64,000 bases of DNA from positions 62,001-126,000 of the forward strand of contig NZ_BCXI01000020.1 in the NCBI RefSeq assembly GCF_001895025.1, written 5' to 3'. Shown here one piece after another: positions 40,326 through 48,407 of the stretch. Source of the stretch: Rhodococcus zopfii NBRC 100606 = JCM 9919 (GTDB lineage Bacteria; Actinomycetota; Actinomycetes; Mycobacteriales; Mycobacteriaceae). The notes beneath the pieces were generated by a model. It was not told the origin of the DNA and ran no database searches. It saw only the letters and a list, made by a program, of their open reading frames with translations. The translations under genes and the position numbers were made by a program. How positions within the stretch are numbered: the first letter of the stretch is position 1; each line of letters starts with the position of its first letter.

Positions 40326-40973
40326 ATGAAATCCGGTACGAAAACACGAGCCACCGCCCTCGCATCCGGCGTGTGTCTCGCGATGCTCGTCACCGCCGGT
40401 TGCGGCAACGACGAGGGGACCACGGTCGAATCGGCTCCCGCGAGCACGGAGCGCACGGACACCACGACGCTGCCGAATCCGGCCCCGGGGATGAGTGGGG
40501 ACGGCTTCGGGCTGCCCGACGATCCCGAGGCCGATGCCTTCACCTACGACGAGGCGGCGGTGCCCGTGGGGTCGACGGTCGACGTCGAATCCGAGGACGA
40601 CAACGGACGCACCACCGTCACCCTGTCCGTCACCGGCCTGGCACCCAATCGGGATTTCGGTGTTCACGTGCACACCCGGCCGTGCGGACCACAGCCGTCG
40701 GATTCGGGTCCTCACTACCAGAACAATCCCGATCCGGCCGCGACACCCGAGTCCCCGTCGACCGATCCCGCCTACGCCAATCCCCGGAACGAGGTGTGGC
40801 TCGACATCACCACCGACGACAACGGGGACGCGCGCGCGTCGAGCACGGTCGACTGGGAGTTCCGCGATGACGGAGCCAACTCGGTCGTGATCCACGCACA
40901 GCGGACCCTGACGGGACCGGGCGAAGCCGGCACCGCCGGTGATCGGCTCGCCTGCATCGACGAGGACTTCTGA
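40326..40973 (+). CDS. Copper-only superoxide dismutase-like lipoprotein
   Basis: A 215-residue lipoprotein (lipobox LVTAGCGN, Cys26). After a polar linker, residues 75-215 follow the Cu/Zn-SOD fold. The copper ligands are kept: His114 and His116 (FGVHVHTRPC), His130 (GPHYQN) and His190 (SVVIHAQ). The disulfide pair Cys120/Cys210 and the active-site Arg207 (GDRLAC) are also present. The zinc-site His/Asp residues expected in the following loop are missing (ANPRNEVWLD). Copper-only SodC is known from M. tuberculosis. It probably removes superoxide at the outer membrane face; activity is inferred. Confidence 0.82.
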   Translation: MKSGTKTRATALASGVCLAMLVTAGCGNDEGTTVESAPASTERTDTTTLPNPAPGMSGDGFGLPDDPEADAFTYDEAAVPVGSTVDVESEDDNGRTTVTLSVTGLAPNRDFGVHVHTRPCGPQPSDSGPHYQNNPDPAATPESPSTDPAYANPRNEVWLDITTDDNGDARASSTVDWEFRDDGANSVVIHAQRTLTGPGEAGTAGDRLACIDEDF

Positions 40974-41000
40974 CGAGGACTTCTGAGGACGAGGACTTCC
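40959..41000. repeat. Triplicated GACGAGGACTTC at the SOD gene end
   Basis: Copies start at 40959, 40972 and 40988 (spacings 13 and 16). The first encodes the last residues DEDF; the other two lie past the stop codon. A local slippage duplication. Confidence 0.75.
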
Positions 41001-41020
41001 GAGCCCGGACCGACCGGACG

Positions 41021-41323
41021 TCAGGTGACCTTGACGAGCAGTTCGTACTCGTTCACGGTCGCGTGCCGGCCCGGCCGCAGCCGCAACGACACCGGCCATG
41101 AACCGGCCCGCTTGGCGCGGAGCGTCATGATCCGCTCTGCGCCGCCGCCGGGCAGTGGATTGTTCGACGGCAGGTACCGCAGGTTGGTCCACACCAGACC
41201 GTCACCGATGCGGTCGGTGAACCAGGTGGATCCCGACGACGACCGTTCCATCAGGTGCAATTCGACGATGTCGCCCGCGGCGACGGTCACGTCGCGAGCG
41301 TCCGAGGTGACGACATGTTTCAT
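41021..41323 (-). CDS. Chagasin-like (I42 family) cysteine peptidase inhibitor
   Basis: A 100-residue beta protein. Inhibitor-loop features are SSSGSTWF, PLPGGGAERI and the C-terminal RAKRAGSWPVSLRLRPG, which correspond to the NPTTG, GxxG and RPW/F loops of chagasin in degenerate form. No signal peptide is visible. ATG 41323 is chosen because TACAAT lies exactly six bases upstream; a GTG at 41395 overlapping the previous stop with GGAGA before it would add 24 residues. It follows a membrane protein and a metal-dependent hydrolase on the same strand. The target is unknown. Confidence 0.7.
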   Translation of the reverse strand: MKHVVTSDARDVTVAAGDIVELHLMERSSSGSTWFTDRIGDGLVWTNLRYLPSNNPLPGGGAERIMTLRAKRAGSWPVSLRLRPGRHATVNEYELLVKVT

Positions 41324-41329
41324 GAAGTC

Positions 41330-41335
41330 ATTGTA
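41330..41335 (-). promoter_or_regulatory. -10 element of the chagasin-like gene
   Basis: TACAAT on the minus strand, six bases before the ATG. A GTGATG 17 bases further upstream is a weak -35. It indicates a leaderless transcript separate from the upstream gene. Confidence 0.5.
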
Positions 41336-41391
41336 GTTGCGAACGTGACCTGCATCACTGTCTTGGGGCGGTGTGGTTGTGACGGCGCGCC

Positions 41392-42546
41392 TCACACGGT
41401 CGAGGTCTCCGTCGACCGGTCCGTCCCTACCGGATCGGTGCCGCTGCGAGGACCCACGGTGAACGTGGCGGCCACGCACGTGAAGGCGACGACGAAACAC
41501 GCCAGCGTGTACCAGAGGTTGCCCACCGGATCACCGTTGTCGGTGACGCCGTCGACCGCCCCGAGGAATTCGGGGAGGGCGGTGGCCCACAGCAGGGCCA
41601 TCACACCCAGGTACACCAAGGCGTACACCTGCACGAACCGGTTGGTGTGGCGTTCCACGGAGGCGTCGGCGCCGCGCAGATCCCGCCACCGCCGGCCGAG
41701 GGCGACCACTGCGACCACCGAGACGACCGCCAGTTCCGCCAGATACACCACGCCACGGACGGTGTCGCTGCCGATGCCCAGTACGGTGGCCGGCAGCGGC
41801 AGCACGAACGTGCCGACCGACGCGAGGAGGCCGATCACCACCGTCCGCCACGTCAGCTCCACACCGGTGAAGTGCCGGCCGGCGTCGACGTGACGGCCGA
41901 CGAAGAACTGCACGCACAATGCCAGCGACATCGGCCACAACGCTGCGAACACCACGACGCTCGGAATCGGCACCGCGTCGAAGAACGGCTGGTTGACCGG
42001 ATTTTCGAGCGACCACTCCCACCACCGCAGCTGCGGGCCGAGATGATCGAAGATCTCGTAGAACGCGTGGTGCACGAAGCCGACGCAGACGGCGCCGACC
42101 AGCACCCCATAGCGCGTGAACACGCCGAGCATCCGGACGATCTCGAATGCGAGCGTTGCCATCAGCGGATAGATCGCGACGATGTACAGCGGCAGCCGCC
42201 CCCACATGAAGTCCACCGTGAACACGTTGTGCGCGAACATCGTGTCCACGTGTTCCTCGATGCCGAACGTGGCCGGGAAGTACAGCGGCGGTTCGATGAC
42301 GAACAGGTAGGCGGTCGCGCCGAACCACAGCACGAGGTTCGTCGGATCGCCCTGGCGGCGCAGCCGCACGATCGCGAACACGAGGGCGAGAACTGCCCCG
42401 ACGATGATGGTGACCTCGAGGACCGGAAGCGTCCAGTTCTCCAGCGCGGCGGGGTTGCGGAACTCGACGAGCCCACCGGCCTCCTCGCACGAGAAGCCGA
42501 GCCGGACGGCGAGATCCTCGAAGGTGGGGGAGCACAGATCCGACAT
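41392..42546 (-). CDS. Polytopic membrane protein of unknown function
   Basis: A 384-residue protein with about 9-10 hydrophobic helices. Unusual conserved-looking elements in loops are FIEEHVDTMFAHNVFTVDFM-like residues near 110-130 and FVHHAFYEIFDHLGPQLRWW near 175-195, rich in His, Asp and Trp, suggestive of a metal or cofactor site. I do not recognise the family. Its ATG overlaps the stop of the upstream hydrolase gene by one base (TGATG), so the two are translationally coupled and probably act together. Short acidic/Thr-rich C-terminus. Confidence 0.8.
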   Translation of the reverse strand: MSDLCSPTFEDLAVRLGFSCEEAGGLVEFRNPAALENWTLPVLEVTIIVGAVLALVFAIVRLRRQGDPTNLVLWFGATAYLFVIEPPLYFPATFGIEEHVDTMFAHNVFTVDFMWGRLPLYIVAIYPLMATLAFEIVRMLGVFTRYGVLVGAVCVGFVHHAFYEIFDHLGPQLRWWEWSLENPVNQPFFDAVPIPSVVVFAALWPMSLALCVQFFVGRHVDAGRHFTGVELTWRTVVIGLLASVGTFVLPLPATVLGIGSDTVRGVVYLAELAVVSVVAVVALGRRWRDLRGADASVERHTNRFVQVYALVYLGVMALLWATALPEFLGAVDGVTDNGDPVGNLWYTLACFVVAFTCVAATFTVGPRSGTDPVGTDRSTETSTV

Positions 42547-43481
42547 CAGCTGTCCCCCTGCGCGTTCGCGCCGGCGGTGTACCAGTGGGTGACGTCGTAG
42601 CCGGCCTCGAAGCGGTCGAACCACAGGCCGGCCAACGCAGGCAGCTTCTCGTGCTCGGGATTGTGCCTGGGCATCTGGCTGCGCACCACACCCGCGAGCG
42701 CGGTGAGCTGCTCACCGAGCGGCAGGTCGTCGAACGCGCGGGTCATCGGTCCGTTGTATTCGGCCGTCAGCGTCGGGATCACCTTGCGCAGGGCCTGCTT
42801 GCGGCGATACCGCGCGAACATCGCCATCGCATCGATCTTCCGGTCCTCGACCGGAACGTGCCTGTTGAAACCCTCGCTCGCGATCTCGATGACCTTCAGT
42901 ACGTGCCGGAACACCGACGGCGCCATGCGCATCCGGTACAGGTCGCTCCCGACGATCGAATCGAAAATGATCAGCGCGGAGCTGCGGTGCTCGACCTCCT
43001 CGACGAAGTGCCAGATGAACAACGACGCGACCCGATCGTCCCCCGGGGCGAACAGGGTCGAATCGTGGTCGAGCATCAGCTTGAAGACCGGGGTGAAGGT
43101 CGCTTCGAGGTCGGCGGTGTACGCCAGCCGGTAGTGCAGCGACGTCTCGGCGGTGAGCTTGTCGAAGGCGCCGATCACCTCGTCGAGGGTCTCCTGCAGG
43201 CCCGGGTACCGGTCGATCAGTGCCTTGACGTGCTGCCGGTGTGCCGTCGAGTGCTGGCCTTCCTGGCGCATGAACGCGTCGGCCTCGGAGGCGACCTCGG
43301 GGTCGGTGATGAGCGGTTTCGCCTGGGTGATCATCTGCACGATCATCTTCTCGAAGCCGACCGCGAGGAACGAGATCGCGTTGGCCATGCTCGAGAACGC
43401 CGGGTTGTCCTCGTTCCACAGGAACGGCACGTCGTGGTCCTCGAACCCGAAACGCATCTTGCGGATCTGAAGATCGGTCAC
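42546..43481 (-). CDS. Predicted metal-dependent hydrolase (PF10118 family)
   Basis: A 311-residue, largely helical protein. Glu/His clusters typical of the family are visible: FMRQEGQHSTAHRQH, then WHFVEEVEHRSSALIIFD and a third near RHNPEHEKLP, which resemble a ferritin-like di-metal site. The family is named metal-dependent hydrolase on prediction; the reaction is unknown. GTG 43481 is preceded by GAGG and starts VTDLQIRKMRFGFEDHDVP, where homology begins; the longer frame was rejected. Divergent from a TetR gene 255 bases away with an inverted repeat between, so probably TetR-controlled. Confidence 0.85.
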   Translation of the reverse strand: MTDLQIRKMRFGFEDHDVPFLWNEDNPAFSSMANAISFLAVGFEKMIVQMITQAKPLITDPEVASEADAFMRQEGQHSTAHRQHVKALIDRYPGLQETLDEVIGAFDKLTAETSLHYRLAYTADLEATFTPVFKLMLDHDSTLFAPGDDRVASLFIWHFVEEVEHRSSALIIFDSIVGSDLYRMRMAPSVFRHVLKVIEIASEGFNRHVPVEDRKIDAMAMFARYRRKQALRKVIPTLTAEYNGPMTRAFDDLPLGEQLTALAGVVRSQMPRHNPEHEKLPALAGLWFDRFEAGYDVTHWYTAGANAQGDS

Positions 43482-43575
43482 TTGCGATACCTCGTCTTTC
43501 GAGAAGCGGAGTCGTTCGGAAGTGGGGCTGCGGGTGCGGGCTCGTGCGGACATGCCGAGGCACGCGGTGATCCAG

Positions 43576-43605
43576 ATCATACACAGATCCGAGAGTTTGT
43601 ATGAT
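43576..43605. promoter_or_regulatory. Inverted repeat between the hydrolase and TetR genes
   Basis: ATCATACA (43576-43583) and TGTATGAT (43598-43605) are perfect inverted arms 14 bases apart, AT-rich against a GC-rich background. It is a probable operator for the adjacent TetR-type regulator, controlling the divergent hydrolase gene. Confidence 0.6.
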
Positions 43606-43736
43606 CACTTTCGGGGTCTTCCGCGAACCCAGCCGGAACGGTTTCCGTGTTACCGTCGACACCCCGTCCGCATGGTCCGGCGCACGCTCCTCGAAGCACG
43701 TCGATCCCCGGACTCGCTCGACCGAGGAAGCAGTCA

Positions 43737-44354
43737 GTGGCAGGTAGGCGTGGGTGGGGTGGCAGACCCCCGGCCAGCGACGAGGAAGCATCCGACCGGA
43801 TCGTCGCCGCCGCCGTCGACCTGATCGGACGCACAGGAGCGGCCATCGGCATCGCCGACGTCGCCGAGGCGCTCGGCGTCATCCGCCAGACGGTGTACCG
43901 CTACTTTCCCAGCGCCGATGCGCTGATGCAGGCCGCCGCGATCGCGTCCGTCGCCGGATTCCTCGACCGCCTCACCGATCAGGTCCGCGGCATCGAGGAC
44001 CCGGCCGACGCGATGACCGAAGGCGTGCTCTACACGCTCGCCGAGGTCCGGCGCACACCGCACCTGGGCATCCTGCTGTCCAACTCGTACTCGAACGCCG
44101 TCCCCGACCGCATGACCTCCGACGAGGCGCAGCTGTTCGGTATGACGATGATCCGGCGCTTCGATGTCGATTGGGAGAGTTACGGATACGACGACACATC
44201 GCTCCACGAACTCGTCGAATACCTACTGCGCACGATGCAGTCGTTCTTCGTCTCACCGGGTCACCCGCCGCGCAGCGACGACGAGATGCGGCGCTACCTG
44301 CGCCGCTGGGTCGGGTCGGCCATCCTGGCCCAGCCGCGTCCTGCCGAATCCTGA
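43737..44354 (+). CDS. TetR-family transcriptional regulator
   Basis: A 205-residue repressor. The HTH lies at about residues 20-60 (IVAAAVDLIGRTGAAIGIAD, then LGVIRQTVYRYFPSADALM). The C-terminal ligand domain is divergent. GTG 43737 has GAGGAAG eight bases before it. It should sense a small molecule and regulate the divergent hydrolase, membrane-protein and inhibitor cluster; the ligand is unknown. Confidence 0.9.
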   Translation: MAGRRGWGGRPPASDEEASDRIVAAAVDLIGRTGAAIGIADVAEALGVIRQTVYRYFPSADALMQAAAIASVAGFLDRLTDQVRGIEDPADAMTEGVLYTLAEVRRTPHLGILLSNSYSNAVPDRMTSDEAQLFGMTMIRRFDVDWESYGYDDTSLHELVEYLLRTMQSFFVSPGHPPRSDDEMRRYLRRWVGSAILAQPRPAES

Positions 44355-44566
44355 CGGGCGACACGCGTTCCGCCGCCGCGGAAGACAGCCGCGCGGCCGG
44401 ACGCGCGCACCGCTGTCGCCGGTTCGGGCGATCTGTTCCACCGTGCCGATCCCTCGCCATCCTCGGCGGCACCCGGCAGGCTGGAGCGGGTGTCGAGAAC
44501 TCGACGCCGGCTCCGTCCCAGGGGTACGAGCGGCCGACAGGGGTCGCGTGACCGAGGAGGACCACC

Positions 44567-44974
44567 ATGAAGTACCTGCTGCTCAAGCACTACCGAGGCG
44601 GACCGACCCCCGTCGTCGACTACGAGCCGATGGACCGATGGGCGCCCGAGGAGGTCGACGAGCACATCCGCTACATGAACGAGTTCGCAGCCCGCCTGCA
44701 GGAGACCGGAGAGTTCGTCGACGCCCAGGCCCTGGCTCCCGAGGGAACCTTCGTGCGGTCCGACGGGCAGGGCCGCCCACCGGTGACCGACGGTCCGTTC
44801 GCCGAGACGAAGGATCTCATCGCCGGGTGGATGGTCATCGACGTCGAAAGCTGGGACCGCGCACTCGAGCTGGCCGGGGAACTGTCGGCCGCACCCGGTC
44901 CCGGCGGCACACCGATCCGCGAGTGGCTCGAGCTGCGGCCGTTCCTCACCGAGCCGCCCACGGTGACCGAGTGA
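44567..44974 (+). CDS. YCII/DGPF-domain protein
   Basis: A 135-residue protein: MKYLLLKHYRGG at the start, and PPVTDGPFAETKDLIAGWMV containing the DGPF motif of YCII-related proteins. Genes for such proteins accompany ECF42-type sigma factors, and here the stop codon overlaps the sigma gene start (GTGA). GAGGAGGACCACC precedes the ATG. The biochemical function is unknown; the fold is ferredoxin-like. Confidence 0.9.
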   Translation: MKYLLLKHYRGGPTPVVDYEPMDRWAPEEVDEHIRYMNEFAARLQETGEFVDAQALAPEGTFVRSDGQGRPPVTDGPFAETKDLIAGWMVIDVESWDRALELAGELSAAPGPGGTPIREWLELRPFLTEPPTVTE

Positions 44975-46116
44975 ACGACGCCGTGCTGCGGGAGCTGGTG
45001 CCCGCGGTGATCGGCGTCCTCGTCCGGCGCGGAGCGGATTTCGCGTCGGCCGAGGACGCGGTGCAGGAAGCGCTGGTCCGCGCGCTGGAGACCTGGCCGG
45101 AGGACCCGCCGCGCGACCCGAAAGGGTGGCTCGTCACCGCCGCGTGGCGCAAGTATCTCGACACGGTCCGCGCCGACGCGTCTCGGCGGGGAAGGGAAGT
45201 CGCCGTCGACGCCGCGCCGGTCGCCGGCGAGGTCCCCGCCATCGACGACACGCTGCACCTGTACTTCCTGTGCGCGCATCCGACCCTGCCGCCGGCGTCG
45301 GCGGTCGCGCTGACGTTGCGCGCGGTCGGGGGCCTGACCACCCGGCAGATCGCCGCGGCGTATCTCGTCCCCGAAACGACCATGGCCCAACGGATCAGCC
45401 GGGCCAAGCGGAAACTCGCGGGGCTGGCGCTCGATCGGCCCGGGGACGTCGCCACCGTGCTGCGGGTGCTCTACCTGGTCTTCAACGAGGGATACGGCGG
45501 CGACGTCGATCTGGCGGCCGAAGCGATCCGGTTGACCCGCCAACTCGTCGCGCTCGCCGACGACCCCGAGGTCGCGGGACTGCTCGCGCTGATGCTGCTG
45601 CATCATGCGCGTCGCGCGTCGCGCACCGGTCCGGGCGGCGGACTGATTCCGCTCGCCGAACAGGACCGGTCGCGCTGGGACACCGCGCTGATCGCGGAGG
45701 GGGTCGCGGTCCTACAGGCCGCGTTGGCCCGGGACCGGCTCGGTGAATATCAGGCGCAGGCCGCGATCGCCGCTCTCCACGCGGACGCCCGCTGCGCCGC
45801 CGAAACGGACTGGGTGCAGATCGTCGAGTGGTACGACGAGCTACTCCGCCTCACCGACAGTCCCGTCGTGCGGCTGAACTGGGCCGTCGCCGTGGGGGAG
45901 GCGGACGGACCGCAGGCGGGGTTGGCTGCGTTGGCCGCCGTCGATCCCGGCCTGCCCCGGCACACCGCGGTGGCCGCGTACCTGCACGAACGCGCCGGTG
46001 ATCTCGTCGCCGCCGCCGAGCTGTACGCGGCCGCCGCCCACGCGGCCACCAGCGTTCCGGAACGCGACCATCTCGTCCGTGAAGCCGCGCGGGTGCGGCA
46101 GCAGCTGCGGTCGTAG
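44971..46116 (+). CDS. ECF42-group RNA polymerase sigma factor
   Basis: A 381-residue sigma factor, twice the size of plain ECF sigmas. Region 2 (residues 5-75) contains FASAEDAVQEALVRALETW. Region 4 (about 105-155) has GLTTRQIAAAYLVPETTMAQ, then RISRAKRKL. Residues 170-381 are an alpha-helical extension with TPR-like repeats (YLVFNEGYGGDVDLAAEAIRL and AVAVGEADGPQAGLAAL). ECF42 sigmas lack an anti-sigma factor and are linked to DGPF proteins, as seen here. GTG start within the YCII stop. Confidence 0.92.
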   Translation: MNDAVLRELVPAVIGVLVRRGADFASAEDAVQEALVRALETWPEDPPRDPKGWLVTAAWRKYLDTVRADASRRGREVAVDAAPVAGEVPAIDDTLHLYFLCAHPTLPPASAVALTLRAVGGLTTRQIAAAYLVPETTMAQRISRAKRKLAGLALDRPGDVATVLRVLYLVFNEGYGGDVDLAAEAIRLTRQLVALADDPEVAGLLALMLLHHARRASRTGPGGGLIPLAEQDRSRWDTALIAEGVAVLQAALARDRLGEYQAQAAIAALHADARCAAETDWVQIVEWYDELLRLTDSPVVRLNWAVAVGEADGPQAGLAALAAVDPGLPRHTAVAAYLHERAGDLVAAAELYAAAAHAATSVPERDHLVREAARVRQQLRS

Positions 46117-46139
46117 CACGACGTCCGCCGAAGGGAAAG

Positions 46140-46171
46140 ACAGCCGCGCGCGTGAAGCAGCGCGCGGCTGT
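46140..46171. terminator. Terminator between the sigma factor and thioredoxin genes
   Basis: Perfect 12-bp stem (46140-46151 with 46160-46171), 8-base loop, then TTT. It sits between convergent genes and can act both ways. Confidence 0.8.
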
Positions 46172-46196
46172 TTCGTGCCCGGGTGGGCTCTCGCGG

Positions 46197-46565
46197 TCAG
46201 GCCTCGGGGCTCTGTTCGGCGATCTGCTTGCGCACCTCGTCCATGTCAAGGGCCTTGACCTGGGTCACCAGATCCTCGAGCGCGGCCGGGGGCAGGGCGC
46301 CTGCCTGGTTGAACACCAGCACACCCTCGCGGAACGCCATGATCGTCGGGATCGAGCGGATGTTCGCGGCGGCGGCGATCGCCTGCTCGGCCTCGGTGTC
46401 GACCTTGCCGTGCACCACGTCGGGATGCTGCTCCGACGATGCCTCGTAGGTCGGCGCGAACTGCCGGCACGGACCGCACCACGAGGCCCAGAAGTCGATG
46501 AGGACGACGTCGTTGCCGGTGACGACCTCGTCGAAGTTCTGCTGTGTGAGGGTCTGGGTAGCCAC
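46197..46565 (-). CDS. trxA: Thioredoxin
   Basis: A 122-residue thioredoxin with active site WASWCGPCRQF (Cys30, Cys33) and cis-Pro in IRSIPTIMAF. GTG 46565 is preceded by AAAGGAACACC. The C-terminal 15 residues extend past the usual fold (MDEVRKQIAEQSPEA). Reduces protein disulfides in the cytoplasm. It has its own transcript, convergent with the sigma gene. Whether it is the main or an accessory thioredoxin cannot be told, since no thioredoxin reductase is adjacent. Confidence 0.92.
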   Translation of the reverse strand: MATQTLTQQNFDEVVTGNDVVLIDFWASWCGPCRQFAPTYEASSEQHPDVVHGKVDTEAEQAIAAAANIRSIPTIMAFREGVLVFNQAGALPPAALEDLVTQVKALDMDEVRKQIAEQSPEA

Positions 46566-46644
46566 GGTGTTCCTTTCGGTCGGATGCTCCGGCCGCTTCA
46601 ACGCCCGGCCGCGTCCGATTCTTCCCGACGCCGCCCGGCCCCGT

Positions 46645-47646
46645 TCAGAAGACCGGCACCGGTGCCGCGCGGAACGTGCGCCGATACGCCTGCGGGGTGG
46701 TGTGCCGCACCCGCAGGAAATGTTGCCGCAGCACCGCGGCGGTGCCGAATCCGACGCGGTCGGCGATCACGTCGACGGGCAGGTCGGTGTTCTCGAGCAA
46801 TTGCTGCGCGGCGTGCACCCGCTGGTCGCGCAGCCACCGCGCCGGGGTGGTGCCGGTCTCGGCGCTGAACCGGCGTGCGAACGTGCGCGCCGACATGTGG
46901 GCCTTCTCCGCGAGCGCCGCCACCGGCAACTCCCGGTCCAGATTCTCGGTCATCCAATCGAGAAGCGGGGCGAGGGTGTCGGATTTGCAGGCGGGTAGCG
47001 GCATCGCGACGTACTGGGCCTGCCCGCCGTCGCGGTGCGGCGGCACCACCATGCGCCGGGCGATCGTGTTCGCGACGTCGGCGCCCTGTTCCGTCCGCAC
47101 GATGTGCAGGCACAGGTCGATACCGGCGGCGGTACCGGCGCTGGTGAGCACCGCGCCGTCGTCGACGTAGAGCACGTCGGGGTCGACCCTGGCCGCCGGG
47201 TACATCTCGGCCAATCGAGCGGCGTGCTTCCAGTGCGTGGTGCAGGGGCGGCCGTCGAGCAGACCGGCCGCGGCCAGGGTGAACGCGCCCGTGCACATGC
47301 TGGCCACGCGCGCGCCGCGCGCGACCGCGGCCCGCAACTTCGCGAACAGCGGCTCCAGGTCGCAGCCGTCGTCGCCGACGTCGCTCGGGTCGCGGGTGGA
47401 AGCGACGGTGGTGCCGCCGGCGGGGACGATGATCAGGTCCGCGGAATCGAGGAGATCCAGGTCGTACGGGACGTCGATGGTGTAGCCGAACCGGGTGGTG
47501 ACCGGTTGTGGTGTTCCCCGGACCAGCGTGAAGTCGTAGGTCGGCAGGCCGTCGTCGGACCGGTCGAATCCGAACACCTCGCACGCGACGCCGAGCTCGA
47601 ACACCTCCACGCGGGGGAGCAGTGGCACCACCACGGTCTGCAACAT
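46645..47646 (-). CDS. GlxA-type AraC-family regulator (DJ-1/PfpI plus HTH)
   Basis: A 333-residue regulator. Residues 1-180 form a DJ-1/PfpI-like domain with the nucleophile-elbow cysteine in ASMCTGAFTLAAAGLL. Residues 225-325 are the AraC double HTH (MSARTFARRFSAETGTTPAR, then DVIADRVGFGTAAVLRQHF). Such proteins usually activate genes for nitrogen compounds or redox functions. Sequence repeats overlap its start and lie in the divergent region toward a 38-residue peptide gene, suggesting autoregulation. Confidence 0.9.
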   Translation of the reverse strand: MLQTVVVPLLPRVEVFELGVACEVFGFDRSDDGLPTYDFTLVRGTPQPVTTRFGYTIDVPYDLDLLDSADLIIVPAGGTTVASTRDPSDVGDDGCDLEPLFAKLRAAVARGARVASMCTGAFTLAAAGLLDGRPCTTHWKHAARLAEMYPAARVDPDVLYVDDGAVLTSAGTAAGIDLCLHIVRTEQGADVANTIARRMVVPPHRDGGQAQYVAMPLPACKSDTLAPLLDWMTENLDRELPVAALAEKAHMSARTFARRFSAETGTTPARWLRDQRVHAAQQLLENTDLPVDVIADRVGFGTAAVLRQHFLRVRHTTPQAYRRTFRAAPVPVF

Positions 47647-47707
47647 GTCTGCCAGTGTGCCACCGTGCTGGCAGAAAAACGAGCAAAACTGTCATGTCTG
47701 CCACTGT
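47645..47707. promoter_or_regulatory. Repeat array around the GlxA-type gene start
   Basis: ATGTCTGCCAGTGT (47645-47658) and ATGTCTGCCACTGT (47694-47707) are direct copies 49 bases apart; an inverted CTGGCAG (47668-47674) pairs with CTGCCAG (47649-47655). The first copy overlaps the regulator's start codon. Fits AraC-type binding sites. Confidence 0.55.
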
Positions 47708-47739
47708 CGGTGGGAGGTGGTGCGGCGGACGCTGGAGCC

Positions 47740-47856
47740 ATGACCGCCCTGCTCGTTTTCGCCGCCGTCCTCGCCGTCCTCACGGCACTGTCGCTGGCCG
47801 ACCTCACTCCCGACACCCACAGTGACACAAGTCAATTCGGCCACTACCGGTTCTGA
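47740..47856 (+). CDS. 38-residue single-helix peptide
   Basis: A short frame, MTALLVFAAVLAVLTALSLA followed by a polar tail (DLTPDTHSDTSQFGHYRF). One membrane helix and a hydrophilic end. GGAGCC lies just before the ATG, and third positions are GC-rich. It is divergent from the GlxA-type regulator and shares its repeat array, so may be its target. Not recognised; could also be spurious. Confidence 0.5.
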   Translation: MTALLVFAAVLAVLTALSLADLTPDTHSDTSQFGHYRF

Positions 47857-47869
47857 GTGTGAGGGACGG

Positions 47870-48388
47870 TCACACCACCCGCCACTCCCGCTTCGTCTGG
47901 CCGTCCCACCGGCGGATCCCCGCGGACGTCCCGTCCAGGTCGTGTCTCGCCGCGTGCGTCGCGACGATCGCCGCGCCGATCCGGCCCGACGGCACCCGCC
48001 GCGCCAACGTGACGTGCGGCGTCCACTCACCGGGCCGGATGTGCGGGGGAATCCCCGGAGACTGCTCGAGCAGCGTGAAAACCTCGCGGTGCAGGGCGAG
48101 CAGTTCGGTGGTCGGCACCACCAACCGCGCCAGGGTCGCATGCCGGTCGCCGAAGACCACGATGCCACCGAGCCGTACCGCGATCGGCGACCCGTCGATC
48201 CGCTCCCGCATCAGCCCTTCGATCCCGGGCGGGATCGACGCCGCGACCGCGAGCGTGATGTGCGGTCGGTTCGTGTCGCTGCGTACGCGCGCGGCACTGT
48301 TGATCCCGGCCCCGAGCAGCCGATCCCACTCGGCGCGCACCGCTTCGTCGAGCCGATCGTCGAGCAGCAGTTCCACGGACTGCACCAT
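47870..48388 (-). CDS. 2'-5' RNA ligase/phosphodiesterase-like (2H family) protein
   Basis: A 172-residue protein with the two catalytic HxT motifs of the 2H phosphoesterase superfamily (RPHITLAV and WTPHVTLAR), about 85 residues apart. Members cleave or join 2'-5' or cyclic phosphodiesters; the substrate is not known. ATG 48388 is preferred to TTG 48397. Its start codon shares the CCATGG sequence with an in-frame ATG of the divergent dehydrogenase frame. Confidence 0.85.
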   Translation of the reverse strand: MVQSVELLLDDRLDEAVRAEWDRLLGAGINSAARVRSDTNRPHITLAVAASIPPGIEGLMRERIDGSPIAVRLGGIVVFGDRHATLARLVVPTTELLALHREVFTLLEQSPGIPPHIRPGEWTPHVTLARRVPSGRIGAAIVATHAARHDLDGTSAGIRRWDGQTKREWRVV

Positions 48389-48407
48389 GGTGCGCAATCA
48401 TTACGCG

